Below, in pieces: positions 1 to 5,281 of a DNA stretch of 5,668 bases (its first letter is position 1; each line of letters opens with the position of its first letter). The notes under the pieces are model-generated. The model did no database searches and had not been told where the DNA came from. It worked only from the letters and a program-made list of their open reading frames with translations. The position numbers were made by a program, and so were the translations under genes. The stretch comes from Clostridia bacterium. Lineage in GTDB: Bacteria; Bacillota; Clostridia; DSM-8532. The stretch is from the NCBI GenBank assembly GCA_026418215.1, contig JAOABT010000627.1, forward strand, positions 1 to 5,668. Direction: 5' to 3'.

Positions 1-19
1 AGATGTGTATAAGAGACAG
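1..19 (+). other. Tn5 mosaic end / Nextera sequencing adapter remnant (artefact)
   Basis: The first 19 bases read AGATGTGTATAAGAGACAG, which is exactly the 19-bp Tn5 mosaic end used in Nextera tagmentation adapters. It lies flush with the first base of the window, as expected for untrimmed adapter at a contig edge. No transposase or second mosaic end is present, and the reverse complement of the adapter is not at the other end of the window. The ATG inside it (base 3) creates a false in-frame start reading MCIRDR for the gene that follows. These bases should be masked. Confidence 0.95.
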
Positions 20-20
20 G

Positions 21-1559
21 CTTAGCAGAATGCAGATGCCGGAGCTTTTAAGCTTCCTAGAGTCCCTGAGCTTTGAGGGGGACAATCAGGAGGTGGCACT
101 GACTATCATCCGTGAAATTTCATCACGCATCAGGCTCTTAATTGACATAGGGCTTCACTATATTAACCTGGGTCGCAGGAGCGACAGCATTTCTGGTGGA
201 GAGATGCAGCGCATCAAGATGTCCACCCAGATCAGCAGCGAGCTTATGGGCATGCTGTACGTCATGGACGAGCCGAGTATCGGCCTCCATCCAAGGGATT
301 CGAGTAGAGTTATCGATACCATGAAAAAGCTCAGGGACATCGGCAACACGGTCATTGTCGTGGAGCATGATGTAGACACCATAAGAAGTGCGGATCATGT
401 CATAGAAATAGGCCCCGGGCCGGGTATTCACGGTGGAAACGTCGTAGCAGCGGGCACTATTGAAGACATTATGAACGAGCCGGATTCCATCACAGGACGC
501 TATTTGTCGGGAAGGGCCCAGATACCTGTTCCAACGGAGCGCAGAGGCCTCGGTGACAACTTCCTGTCGATTCAAGGTGCCAGAGAAAACAACCTTAAGA
601 ATGTGGACATCGATATCCCGCTTGGCGTCCTGATCTGCATCACCGGCGTTTCGGGTTCAGGGAAAAGCTCTCTGATTAATGAGATCTTATATAAGCAGCT
701 CAAGATCAACAAAACGGGTGCGCGCATTGTTGCAGGTGAACACAGCTTTTTGTTTGGCACCGAGCTCATTAATAGTGTTATTAATATCGACCAGACACCT
801 ATTGGGAGAAACAGTAAATCCAACCCCGCGACCTATATCGGGGTCTATGATAAGATACGCGATCTCTTTGCCTTACAGCCCGAAGCGATTGCCCGAGGCT
901 ATAAGCCCATTGATTTCAGCTTGACCCATGCTAACGGTACGCGCTGCGAGCATTGCGCCGGAGACGGCATCATTGTGACCAACCTGCAGTTTATGGCTGA
1001 TATTGAAACGATCTGTCCGGTCTGCAAGGGCATGCGTTTCTCTGAAGAAGGCCTTGAGATCAAGTATAAGGGCAAGAGTATCGCGGACGTCCTGGAAATG
1101 ACAGTCGAGGAAGCGCTGGAGTTCTTCAAGGAAGAAAGTACGGTCAAGCACAAGCTTCAGATTATGAATGAGCTGGGGCTTGGTTATATGACCCTTGGGC
1201 AGAGTTCGACCACACTGTCGGGAGGAGAGGCGCAGCGCGTAAAGCTGGCCTATGAGCTTGCCAAGATCAAACGTGGCTCCCATAACCTTTATATCATGGA
1301 CGAGCCGACCACAGGGCTTCATCTTTCCGACATCCAGAAGCTCCTGGACTGCATGAACAAGCTTGTGGACAAGGGGCATACGGTGATTGTCATTGAGCAT
1401 CATCTGGATGTCATCAAGTCAGCCGATTACATTATCGATTTGGGGCCCGAAGGAGGCAGCCAGGGCGGCAGGATTGTGGCCGAGGGGACTCCGGAGCAGG
1501 TTGCGAGGGTTGAAGGGTCTTACACCGGAAAATTTTTGCGTGAAGCTTTGAACCTGTGA
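21..1559 (+). CDS. uvrA: UvrA-family excinuclease ATPase, C-terminal half (5'-partial), possibly a UvrA2-type paralogue
   Basis: UvrA proteins are dimeric double-ABC ATPases that find DNA lesions; the housekeeping form hands them to UvrB, while UvrA2-type paralogues are tied to drug or damage tolerance. The 512 genuine residues begin just before the first ABC signature (ISGGEMQRI, bases 189-215). They continue through Walker B of the first domain (MLYVMDEPS near 252-278), the junction GARENNLKN, a second Walker A (GVSGSGKSS, 645-671), a CxxC-x19-CxxC zinc finger (Cys codons 945, 954, 1014, 1023), the second signature LSGGEAQRV (1215-1241) and the second Walker B LYIMDEP (1287-1307). The end ...[12 protein letters not shown] fits the normal UvrA C-terminus. 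The N-terminal half, including the first Walker A and the region that would hold the UvrB-binding domain, is lost at the contig edge, so the apparent ATG at base 3 is adapter. The finger segment ([28 protein letters not shown]) departs from the usual FSFNVKGGRCE and FLPDVYVPC forms, which favours a paralogue. UvrA family is near certain; the subclass is tentative. Confidence 0.93.
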   Translation, partial: LSRMQMPELLSFLESLSFEGDNQEVALTIIREISSRIRLLIDIGLHYINLGRRSDSISGGEMQRIKMSTQISSELMGMLYVMDEPSIGLHPRDSSRVIDTMKKLRDIGNTVIVVEHDVDTIRSADHVIEIGPGPGIHGGNVVAAGTIEDIMNEPDSITGRYLSGRAQIPVPTERRGLGDNFLSIQGARENNLKNVDIDIPLGVLICITGVSGSGKSSLINEILYKQLKINKTGARIVAGEHSFLFGTELINSVINIDQTPIGRNSKSNPATYIGVYDKIRDLFALQPEAIARGYKPIDFSLTHANGTRCEHCAGDGIIVTNLQFMADIETICPVCKGMRFSEEGLEIKYKGKSIADVLEMTVEEALEFFKEESTVKHKLQIMNELGLGYMTLGQSSTTLSGGEAQRVKLAYELAKIKRGSHNLYIMDEPTTGLHLSDIQKLLDCMNKLVDKGHTVIVIEHHLDVIKSADYIIDLGPEGGSQGGRIVAEGTPEQVARVEGSYTGKFLREALNL

Positions 1560-1667
1560 TTTTTATTTTTTCCATCGCCTAAAAACTTTGGCAGCATAGG
1601 ACGAACGATTATGCAAACACTAAATTTAAAAGTTTCATAACAACAAGGCTATGGAAGGAGAATAATC

Positions 1668-1931
1668 ATGAAAAATAAAAGGATTGCAGTTGAACATAAT
1701 TTGACACCGGTCATGGAGCTTTTGCAGGAGAAGGGCTATAGCGTTGAGGATATCGACCTTTCGGCCGAGCTTTCAAAAAATATCGATCAGTATGACGCCC
1801 TTATCGTAACCGGTATGAACAAGGATTTCCTCGGCGTTCATGACGTAGTATCAAAAATTCCGGTTATTAATGCGGAAGGCCTTACAGCCAATGAAATCTA
1901 TGACCAGTTAACAAACAAGTTCCAGCAGTAG
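1668..1931 (+). CDS. YkuS/UPF0180-family small protein
   Basis: This 87-residue soluble protein resembles the YkuS (UPF0180) family of Bacillota, whose function is unknown. Points of resemblance are a short N-terminal strand followed by a helix (KRIAVEHNLTPVMELLQEKGY, where the family has a R-IGVEQ-L...LKEKGY pattern), a central strand ending in a small turn (YDALIVTGMNKDFLG), and a C-terminal VINAEGLTANEI segment matching the family's VI-A-GLTADEI-like ending. Its length is close to the roughly 80 residues usual for the family. It lacks the Cys residues I recall in the Bacillus member. The start is well supported by AAGGAG at 1655-1660, 7 bases before the ATG. It appears monocistronic: a 107-base gap with no clear promoter separates it from the UvrA gene, and two hairpins follow it. 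The TTGGCA/TATGCA pair near 1590-1617 is too weak to call as a promoter. The family assignment is from memory of the motif pattern, not a search. Confidence 0.8.
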   Translation: MKNKRIAVEHNLTPVMELLQEKGYSVEDIDLSAELSKNIDQYDALIVTGMNKDFLGVHDVVSKIPVINAEGLTANEIYDQLTNKFQQ

Positions 1932-1953
1932 TCAGTATAGCTGACTATTGCTG
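1923..1953 (+). terminator. 13-bp hairpin overlapping the YkuS-family stop codon, no T-run
   Basis: Bases 1923-1935 pair with 1941-1953 over 13 base pairs with one G-U pair and a 5-base TATAG loop. The stem contains the TAG stop at 1929-1931. The bases after it (CTAAGTCTTTAGG) have no real T-run, so it is not a canonical intrinsic terminator. It could protect the mRNA 3' end, slow the polymerase ahead of the stronger terminator downstream, or be incidental. The structure is strong on paper; the role is inferred. Confidence 0.5.
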
Positions 1954-2012
1954 CTAAGTCTTTAGGTACTTTGGCGTTTGACGTTATTACGGACTAAGCA
2001 TATTTCATTGAA

Positions 2013-2053
2013 AAAACCTTCTTTGGTAGTTTCCCAGAGGAGGTTTTGTTTTT
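2013..2053 (+). terminator. Rho-independent terminator after the YkuS-family gene
   Basis: Bases 2013-2026 (AAAACCTTCTTTGG) pair with 2034-2047 (CCAGAGGAGGTTTT) over 14 base pairs, including two G-U pairs, around a 7-base loop. The stem is followed by G and TTTTT (2049-2053). A-rich sequence precedes the stem (from 2011), so it might also work weakly in the other direction. It marks the downstream end of the YkuS transcription unit and the start of the AT-rich segment. Confidence 0.88.
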
Positions 2054-2286
2054 CAGTATTTATGTAATCGGAATTATTCTATCAAAACTAATGAAAAAAG
2101 ACACACAATCTGTCTGTTACTAATAGTCTGACCACAAAAATGGAAAAAATACAATTGTCAAACCGGCTACAGTAGGATTTTTTGACCGTAATTTTACCGC
2201 CACCTTACCATCCCCTATTTCTAACCCTGCTCCCTAGCCAAAACGTTTGCCAGCCAGGACAAAAGATAAATAATGCCGAAGAAGAA

Positions 2287-2310
2287 AATCCTTTATGCTC
2301 GAAAAGGATT
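2287..2310. repeat. Perfect 8-bp inverted repeat (hairpin)
   Basis: AATCCTTT (2287-2294) and AAAGGATT (2303-2310) form a perfect 8-bp stem with an 8-base loop ATGCTCGA. The loop can alternatively pair through ATGCT (2295-2299) with AGCAT (2313-2317), so two mutually exclusive folds exist. No T-run follows, so it is not a terminator. No protein-binding consensus was recognised. It may be incidental in AT-rich DNA. Confidence 0.4.
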
Positions 2311-2405
2311 ATAGCATTTCTATGAAGGGACACTAATTAAGCAGGATTTCATTACATTAATAACCGCTGTTTTGGCATTTAGAAACAACAAACAATAGAT
2401 AAAGT

Positions 2406-2411
2406 TATAAT
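2406..2411 (+). promoter_or_regulatory. Candidate -10 box (TATAAT) upstream of the 23-codon frame
   Basis: The hexamer matches the sigma-A -10 consensus perfectly. At 16-18 bases upstream only A-rich sequence is found (around AAACAA), not a TTGACA-like box, and there is no TGn extension. In DNA this AT-rich, TATAAT occurs by chance fairly often. It gains some weight because an AAAGGTGG site, a short reading frame and a terminator follow in order. Confidence 0.35.
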
Positions 2412-2444
2412 ATTAATATACTAAAAGGTGGAAGCAAATTTCTT

Positions 2445-2516
2445 GTGAAAAGATCATTATTCTTAATTTCTAAAGAAGATTTGCTAAAGTCACTAAAAGA
2501 AGAACTTGAAAAATAA
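2445..2516 (+). CDS. Possible 23-residue peptide, unknown function
   Basis: A GTG-initiated frame encodes MKRSLFLISKEDLLKSLKEELEK followed by TAA. A ribosome-binding-like AAAGGTGG (2424-2431) sits 13 bases before the GTG, which is longer than usual, and no better in-frame start exists. The peptide has a short hydrophobic N-terminal patch and a lysine/glutamate-rich amphipathic helix from about residue 10. It resembles no family I recognise. It could be a real small protein, a translated leader, or a chance frame inside a small RNA that ends at the terminator near 2632. Its size alone makes chance a serious alternative. Confidence 0.3.
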   Translation: MKRSLFLISKEDLLKSLKEELEK

Positions 2517-2559
2517 ACTAAAGAATTCCTAATAAAATTTTCTCTTCTAACTTTATCAA

Positions 2560-2589
2560 GATATGCTCACAATAAAAAGAGAGCATATT
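2560..2589 (+). repeat. Inverted repeat (9-bp stem) just before the terminator
   Basis: ATATGCTC (2561-2568) and GAGCATAT (2581-2588) form a perfect 8-bp stem, extended to 9 by a G-U pair between 2560 and 2589. The 12-base loop is A-rich. It is followed by TATTGCG rather than a T-run, so alone it would terminate poorly on either strand. It sits 3 bases before the next hairpin, forming a tandem 3'-end-like arrangement. Confidence 0.5.
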
Positions 2590-2592
2590 ATT

Positions 2593-2632
2593 GCGATTAA
2601 AGCGGTTTTGGTTATGCTATTATCGCTTTTTT
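2593..2632 (+). terminator. Probable Rho-independent terminator
   Basis: GCGAT (2593-2597) can pair with ATCGC (2622-2626), or AAAGCG (2599-2604) with CGCTTT (2624-2629). Either hairpin is followed by or runs into six T residues at 2627-2632. The stem is short and the loop long, so it is weaker than the terminator at 2013-2053. It would end transcripts coming from the TATAAT at 2406 or reading through from upstream, just before the convergent minus-strand frame. Confidence 0.5.
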
Positions 2633-2648
2633 GTTTATTAAAGATGGT

Positions 2649-2900
2649 TTAGTCCAACTTTAATTCCGTCTTCTTTAAACAATCTAAAGAAATAGTAGCA
2701 TCAATGCTGTCCAATTTTGTAATTTTGAATCTAGAAATATCTGTAAATCGCATGGTAAGCCCTTTTCTGTATTCCTTTTTATACAATGAAATTAACCAAA
2801 CAATATTGACTATCAAAAAGAACAATGTCAATATAGGAAATAAATAGGTCAGTAAATCCGTTTTATGGTATGGTTTTAACCCACTGGTTCCCGTCCGCAT
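2649..2900 (-). CDS. Hypothetical small single-helix membrane protein, possibly a gene fragment
   Basis: The frame encodes 83 residues from ATG at 2900; a TTG just upstream would add one. Residues about 16-40 (LLTYLFPILTLFFLIVNIVW...) form one clear membrane helix, followed by a basic stretch YKKEYRKG that predicts a cytoplasmic C-terminal tail, and then a soluble tail of about 35 residues. I recognise no family. No Shine-Dalgarno sequence precedes the ATG. The frame runs antisense to the flanking genes, inside AT-rich DNA, and its first codons lie in the higher-GC junction near 2881-2900. A neighbouring frame (ATG at 2916, MPYSIDADGNQWVKTIP) ends within this gene's start and looks protein-like, so a frameshifted or truncated gene is possible. 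A random open frame cannot be excluded, though the clean helix and charge pattern argue somewhat against it. Confidence 0.35.
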   Translation of the reverse strand: MRTGTSGLKPYHKTDLLTYLFPILTLFFLIVNIVWLISLYKKEYRKGLTMRFTDISRFKITKLDSIDATISLDCLKKTELKLD

Positions 2901-2920
2901 CAATGGAATATGGCATCGCG

Positions 2921-2949
2921 CTTAAAGGCGTTGTGCATATTTATATAAT
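2921..2949 (+). promoter_or_regulatory. Candidate promoter for the ECF transporter operon
   Basis: A perfect TATAAT lies at 2944-2949, 21 bases before the ATG of the S-component gene, which would leave a very short leader. The -35 position at 17-base spacing is CTTAAA (2921-2926), a poor match to TTGACA, so an activator may be needed or the real promoter may lie elsewhere. CTTAAA and TTTAAG (2952-2957) are an inverted pair spanning the -10 box and touching the ribosome binding site. No riboswitch motif was recognised between here and the upstream terminator. Confidence 0.45.
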
Positions 2950-2970
2950 CATTTAAGGGAGGATCAGGAA

Positions 2971-3552
2971 ATGAAAACCTGGAAAACCATTCTTGGTGTA
3001 TGGAACACAAAAACGATCGTTGCGATCGCTATTGGCGCGGCTCTTTTCGGCGTGCTGATGAATTTCGGAGGAATCCCCATTTTCACTAACACAAAGCTTA
3101 CCACCGCCATGATTATTCCTGTTATTGTAGGCTCCATGTTCGGACCCGTTCCCGCCTTTATTACCTGCTTGGTCGGAAACACCATTGCAGACTTGATCGG
3201 CGGCTGGGGCTTCTGGTTTGACTGGTCTATCGGTAATGGCGTACTTGGCTTTATTATCGGATTATTGCCTTTCTATGGCGCTAAAATCAGCGAAGGTATT
3301 TTCAAGCCTGTCCATGCCATTATTTATATCGTTACCTGCTTTGTCGGCAATGCCTTAGCCTTCGGTGTGGTTACCCCCATCCTTACAACGGCATTCTACG
3401 GCGGCGAGCTTAAGGTGACCTTTGTACAGGCTCTTACCGGCGGCTTGGCCAACGTTGCCATTCTGGTCGTTATTGGTATTCCAATTCTGATTGGCCTTGC
3501 CAGACGCAATGCCCGCAACACAAACCTCAAAATAGAAGAGAAAGAAGCTTAG
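2971..3552 (+). CDS. ECF transporter substrate-binding S component, UPF0397 family
   Basis: S components are small membrane proteins that bind a vitamin or other micronutrient with high affinity and deliver it through the ECF complex. This 193-residue protein matches the UPF0397 family (ECF riboflavin-type S fold) along its length. It begins WNTKTIVAIAIGAALFGVL, has the central GPVPAFITCLVGNTIADL-IGGWG-FW block at about residues 58-82, and ends GIPILIGLARRNARNTNLKIE, the family's characteristic tail. About five or six hydrophobic segments are visible (roughly 14-36, 45-70, 86-101, 113-137, 152-176). The start is fixed by AAGGGAGG at 2955-2962, 8 bases before the ATG. The next gene starts 10 bases after the stop and encodes the matching fused ATPase, which is the usual partner of this family. 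The substrate is not determined here: relatives have been linked by genome context to different small nutrients, and no riboswitch or biosynthetic neighbour in this window decides it. Confidence 0.88.
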   Translation: MKTWKTILGVWNTKTIVAIAIGAALFGVLMNFGGIPIFTNTKLTTAMIIPVIVGSMFGPVPAFITCLVGNTIADLIGGWGFWFDWSIGNGVLGFIIGLLPFYGAKISEGIFKPVHAIIYIVTCFVGNALAFGVVTPILTTAFYGGELKVTFVQALTGGLANVAILVVIGIPILIGLARRNARNTNLKIEEKEA

Positions 3553-3562
3553 AATACATAGC

Positions 3563-5281
3563 ATGAAAAAGCCCATTGTAGAATTTAAAGACTTCGGATT
3601 TCAATATAAGTCTCAGAGCGGCGCCACCCTGCACAGCATCAACCTGACCATCTACGAGGGTGAAAAGGTGCTGCTCCTTGGGCCAAGCGGAAGCGGCAAG
3701 TCCACGCTTGCCAATTGCATCAACGGCTTGAATCCTTTTTCCTATGATGGGACCATAACAGGCTCGTGCAAAATTGCTGGCAAGGAAACCAAAACTGCCA
3801 GCATTTTTGCACTCAGTAAGACCGTCGGAACTGTTCTTCAGGACTCCGACGCCCAATTCGTAGGACTAAGTGTTGGCGAGGACATCGCCTTTGCCCTGGA
3901 AAACCAAAGCGTTCCCAGGAGCGAAATGGTACCCAAGGTTCAGAAGGCCAGTGAGATCGTAGGGATGCAGGACTTCCTCCTGCATGTGCCCTATGAGCTA
4001 TCAGGCGGTCAAAAGCAGAAGGTGGCCTTGGCAGGTGTTATCCATGACGATGTCGACCTGCTCATTTTTGATGAGCCCTTGGCGGCTCTAGACCCCAAAA
4101 TGGGCATGGTTGCCGTTGATCTTATTGACCGTATCCACAGGGAGCAGAAAAAGACAATCATCATTATCGAGCATAGGCTTGAGGATGTGCTTTATAGGCC
4201 TGTTGACAGAATTATCCTCATGGATAAGGGTACGATTGTGTTTGACGGAGAGCCGGACTGCTTGCTGGCTTCAAGCCTGCTTCCCAAGTACGGTATTCGT
4301 GAGCCATTGTATATTATGGCCTTAAAATATGCCGGATGTGAGCTATCCTCGGCTCAAAAGCTTTCGGATATCACGCAAATGAATTTGGGGGCCTTTAAAG
4401 AAAAGCTTGAAATGCAGGACCGCATTGCATTTAAGACATACAGCCCAAAGATCGGAGAAGAGGTACTGAAGGTTTCCAATGTCTTTTTTTCCTATGGAGA
4501 AGAGGACGTTCTAAGAAATATCTCATTCTCTATCCGAAAGGGAGAAAAGGTGGCCTTTGTCGGTAAGAACGGTGCCGGCAAAAGCACCATGGCAAAGGTT
4601 CTATGCGGTATTGCAAGGCCTACTAAGGGGACTGTCACCATCAACGGAGCCAATTATCTGAGCCTTTCTATTAAGGAGATCGGCGAAAGGATAGGCTACG
4701 TCATGCAGAATCCCAATCAGATGCTCGTCAAGGATATCATCAAGGACGAGGTGGAGCTGGCGCTTCTATTGCGCGGAAGAAGCAGGGTCGAAATTGACGA
4801 GGCAGTGAAAAAGGTGCTCAAAATGTGCGGCCTTTATGGCATGCGCAATTGGCCGGTTTCTGCAGTCAGCTATGGGCAAAGAAAGCGCATCACCATCGCC
4901 TCCATACTTGTTCTGCAGCCCGAAATCATCATTTTAGATGAACCCACGGCGGGACAGGACTTTTTCCACTATACCGAAATCATGAACTTCCTCGACGAGC
5001 TCAATCGGGAATATGGCATCACAATTGTGTTTATCACTCATGATATGCATTTGGCCATTCAGTACACCGACAGAGCCCTTGTCTTTTCAGAGGGTGAGCT
5101 TGTGGCGGATGATTCGGTCTTTAAGGTATTGTCAGACGACGAGGTAATCAATAAGGCCAACCTTAAGCAGACGTCGCTTTACACTCTTGCCAAGCGTCTG
5201 GGTTTAAGCCCTGAGAGCTATATAGAACATTTTATCGCTTACGAAAGGATGCAAAAGGAGCATGAAGAATCAATTGCTTAA
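3563..5281 (+). CDS. ECF transporter ATPase with two fused ABC domains (A-A')
   Basis: This 572-residue cytoplasmic protein supplies both ATP-hydrolysing domains of a dedicated ECF importer. Domain 1 has Walker A GPSGSGKST (residues 40-48), Q-loop Q93, signature LSGGQ (146-150), Walker B LLIFDE (166-171) and switch H204. A linker of about 95 residues (210-300) matches the DUF3744-type region of this fused family. Domain 2 has Walker A GKNGAGKST (334-342), Q-loop Q382, an altered signature VSYGQRKR (435-442), Walker B IIILDE (455-460), DEPTAGQDFFHYTEI and switch H493. A C-terminal tail ends ...LAKRLGLSPESYIEHFIAYE, as in UPF0397-linked relatives. Length is full for the family. There is no good Shine-Dalgarno before the ATG; translation is probably coupled to the S gene, whose stop lies 10 bases upstream, and the N-terminus PIVEFKDFGFQY fits the family start. 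The T-component gene overlaps its last 20 bases. The altered second signature seems common in this family, but makes the two ATP sites unequal. Confidence 0.93.
   Translation: MKKPIVEFKDFGFQYKSQSGATLHSINLTIYEGEKVLLLGPSGSGKSTLANCINGLNPFSYDGTITGSCKIAGKETKTASIFALSKTVGTVLQDSDAQFVGLSVGEDIAFALENQSVPRSEMVPKVQKASEIVGMQDFLLHVPYELSGGQKQKVALAGVIHDDVDLLIFDEPLAALDPKMGMVAVDLIDRIHREQKKTIIIIEHRLEDVLYRPVDRIILMDKGTIVFDGEPDCLLASSLLPKYGIREPLYIMALKYAGCELSSAQKLSDITQMNLGAFKEKLEMQDRIAFKTYSPKIGEEVLKVSNVFFSYGEEDVLRNISFSIRKGEKVAFVGKNGAGKSTMAKVLCGIARPTKGTVTINGANYLSLSIKEIGERIGYVMQNPNQMLVKDIIKDEVELALLLRGRSRVEIDEAVKKVLKMCGLYGMRNWPVSAVSYGQRKRITIASILVLQPEIIILDEPTAGQDFFHYTEIMNFLDELNREYGITIVFITHDMHLAIQYTDRALVFSEGELVADDSVFKVLSDDEVINKANLKQTSLYTLAKRLGLSPESYIEHFIAYERMQKEHEESIA

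Larger units (their letters stand above)
2054..2970. other. AT-rich, gene-poor segment between the YkuS-family gene and the ECF operon
   Basis: This stretch of about 0.9 kb carries no gene I can assign to a family. Sampled 60-base rows give about 23% GC (2521-2580) and 28% (2821-2880), against 52% in a sampled row of the UvrA gene (1261-1320); ordinary composition returns from about 2881. Inside it I see a GC-richer, C-tract patch at about 2155-2250, a hairpin at 2287-2310, a TATAAT box, a 23-codon frame, a tandem hairpin/terminator, and a minus-strand small membrane-protein frame, each listed separately. No paired terminal inverted repeats, target duplications, transposase, tRNA or CRISPR repeats were found by eye. 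The composition break suggests an acquired or decaying insert; that is inference. Confidence 0.6.

Noticed and set aside
3..20. ATG at base 3 as the start of the first gene
   Set aside because: It lies within the Tn5 mosaic-end adapter, and the protein that follows starts mid-way through a UvrA; both show it is not a real start.
138..575. Minus-strand 145-codon open frame within the UvrA gene
   Set aside because: It is antisense to a strongly conserved UvrA reading frame, has no family features, and is a by-product of the codon use of the real gene. The same holds for antisense frames at 572-823, 873-1403 and 899-1153.
1590..1617. TTGGCA ... TATGCA as a promoter for the YkuS-family gene
   Set aside because: The -35-like box is 5 of 6, but the -10-like box matches only 3 of 6 at 16-base spacing. 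It is too weak to list as a feature.
2272..2313. Thirteen-codon plus-strand frame (MPKKKILYARKGL)
   Set aside because: It has no ribosome binding site, is very short, and coincides with a hairpin, so chance is the better explanation.
2294..2618. TATGCT occurring three times (2294, 2562, 2613) as a repeat family
   Set aside because: A six-base word is expected by chance several times in DNA of this composition, and the copies have different contexts and no regular spacing.
2054..2900. Insertion sequence or CRISPR array in the AT-rich segment
   Set aside because: No transposase domain, matched terminal inverted repeats, target duplication, or regularly spaced repeats were found. Acquisition is inferred only from composition.
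2054..2970. Riboswitch or T-box leader for the ECF operon
   Set aside because: I looked for TPP, SAM, preQ1 and T-box hallmarks and found none. The nearest -10 box leaves a leader of only about 15 bases.
3527..3856. Minus-strand 109-codon frame across the S-component/ATPase junction
   Set aside because: It is antisense to two well-supported genes and spans the Walker A-coding region; it has no recognisable domain. Antisense frames at 2964-3185, 3355-3576 and 5232-5600 and the plus-strand frame at 4110-4325 were dropped for the same reason.
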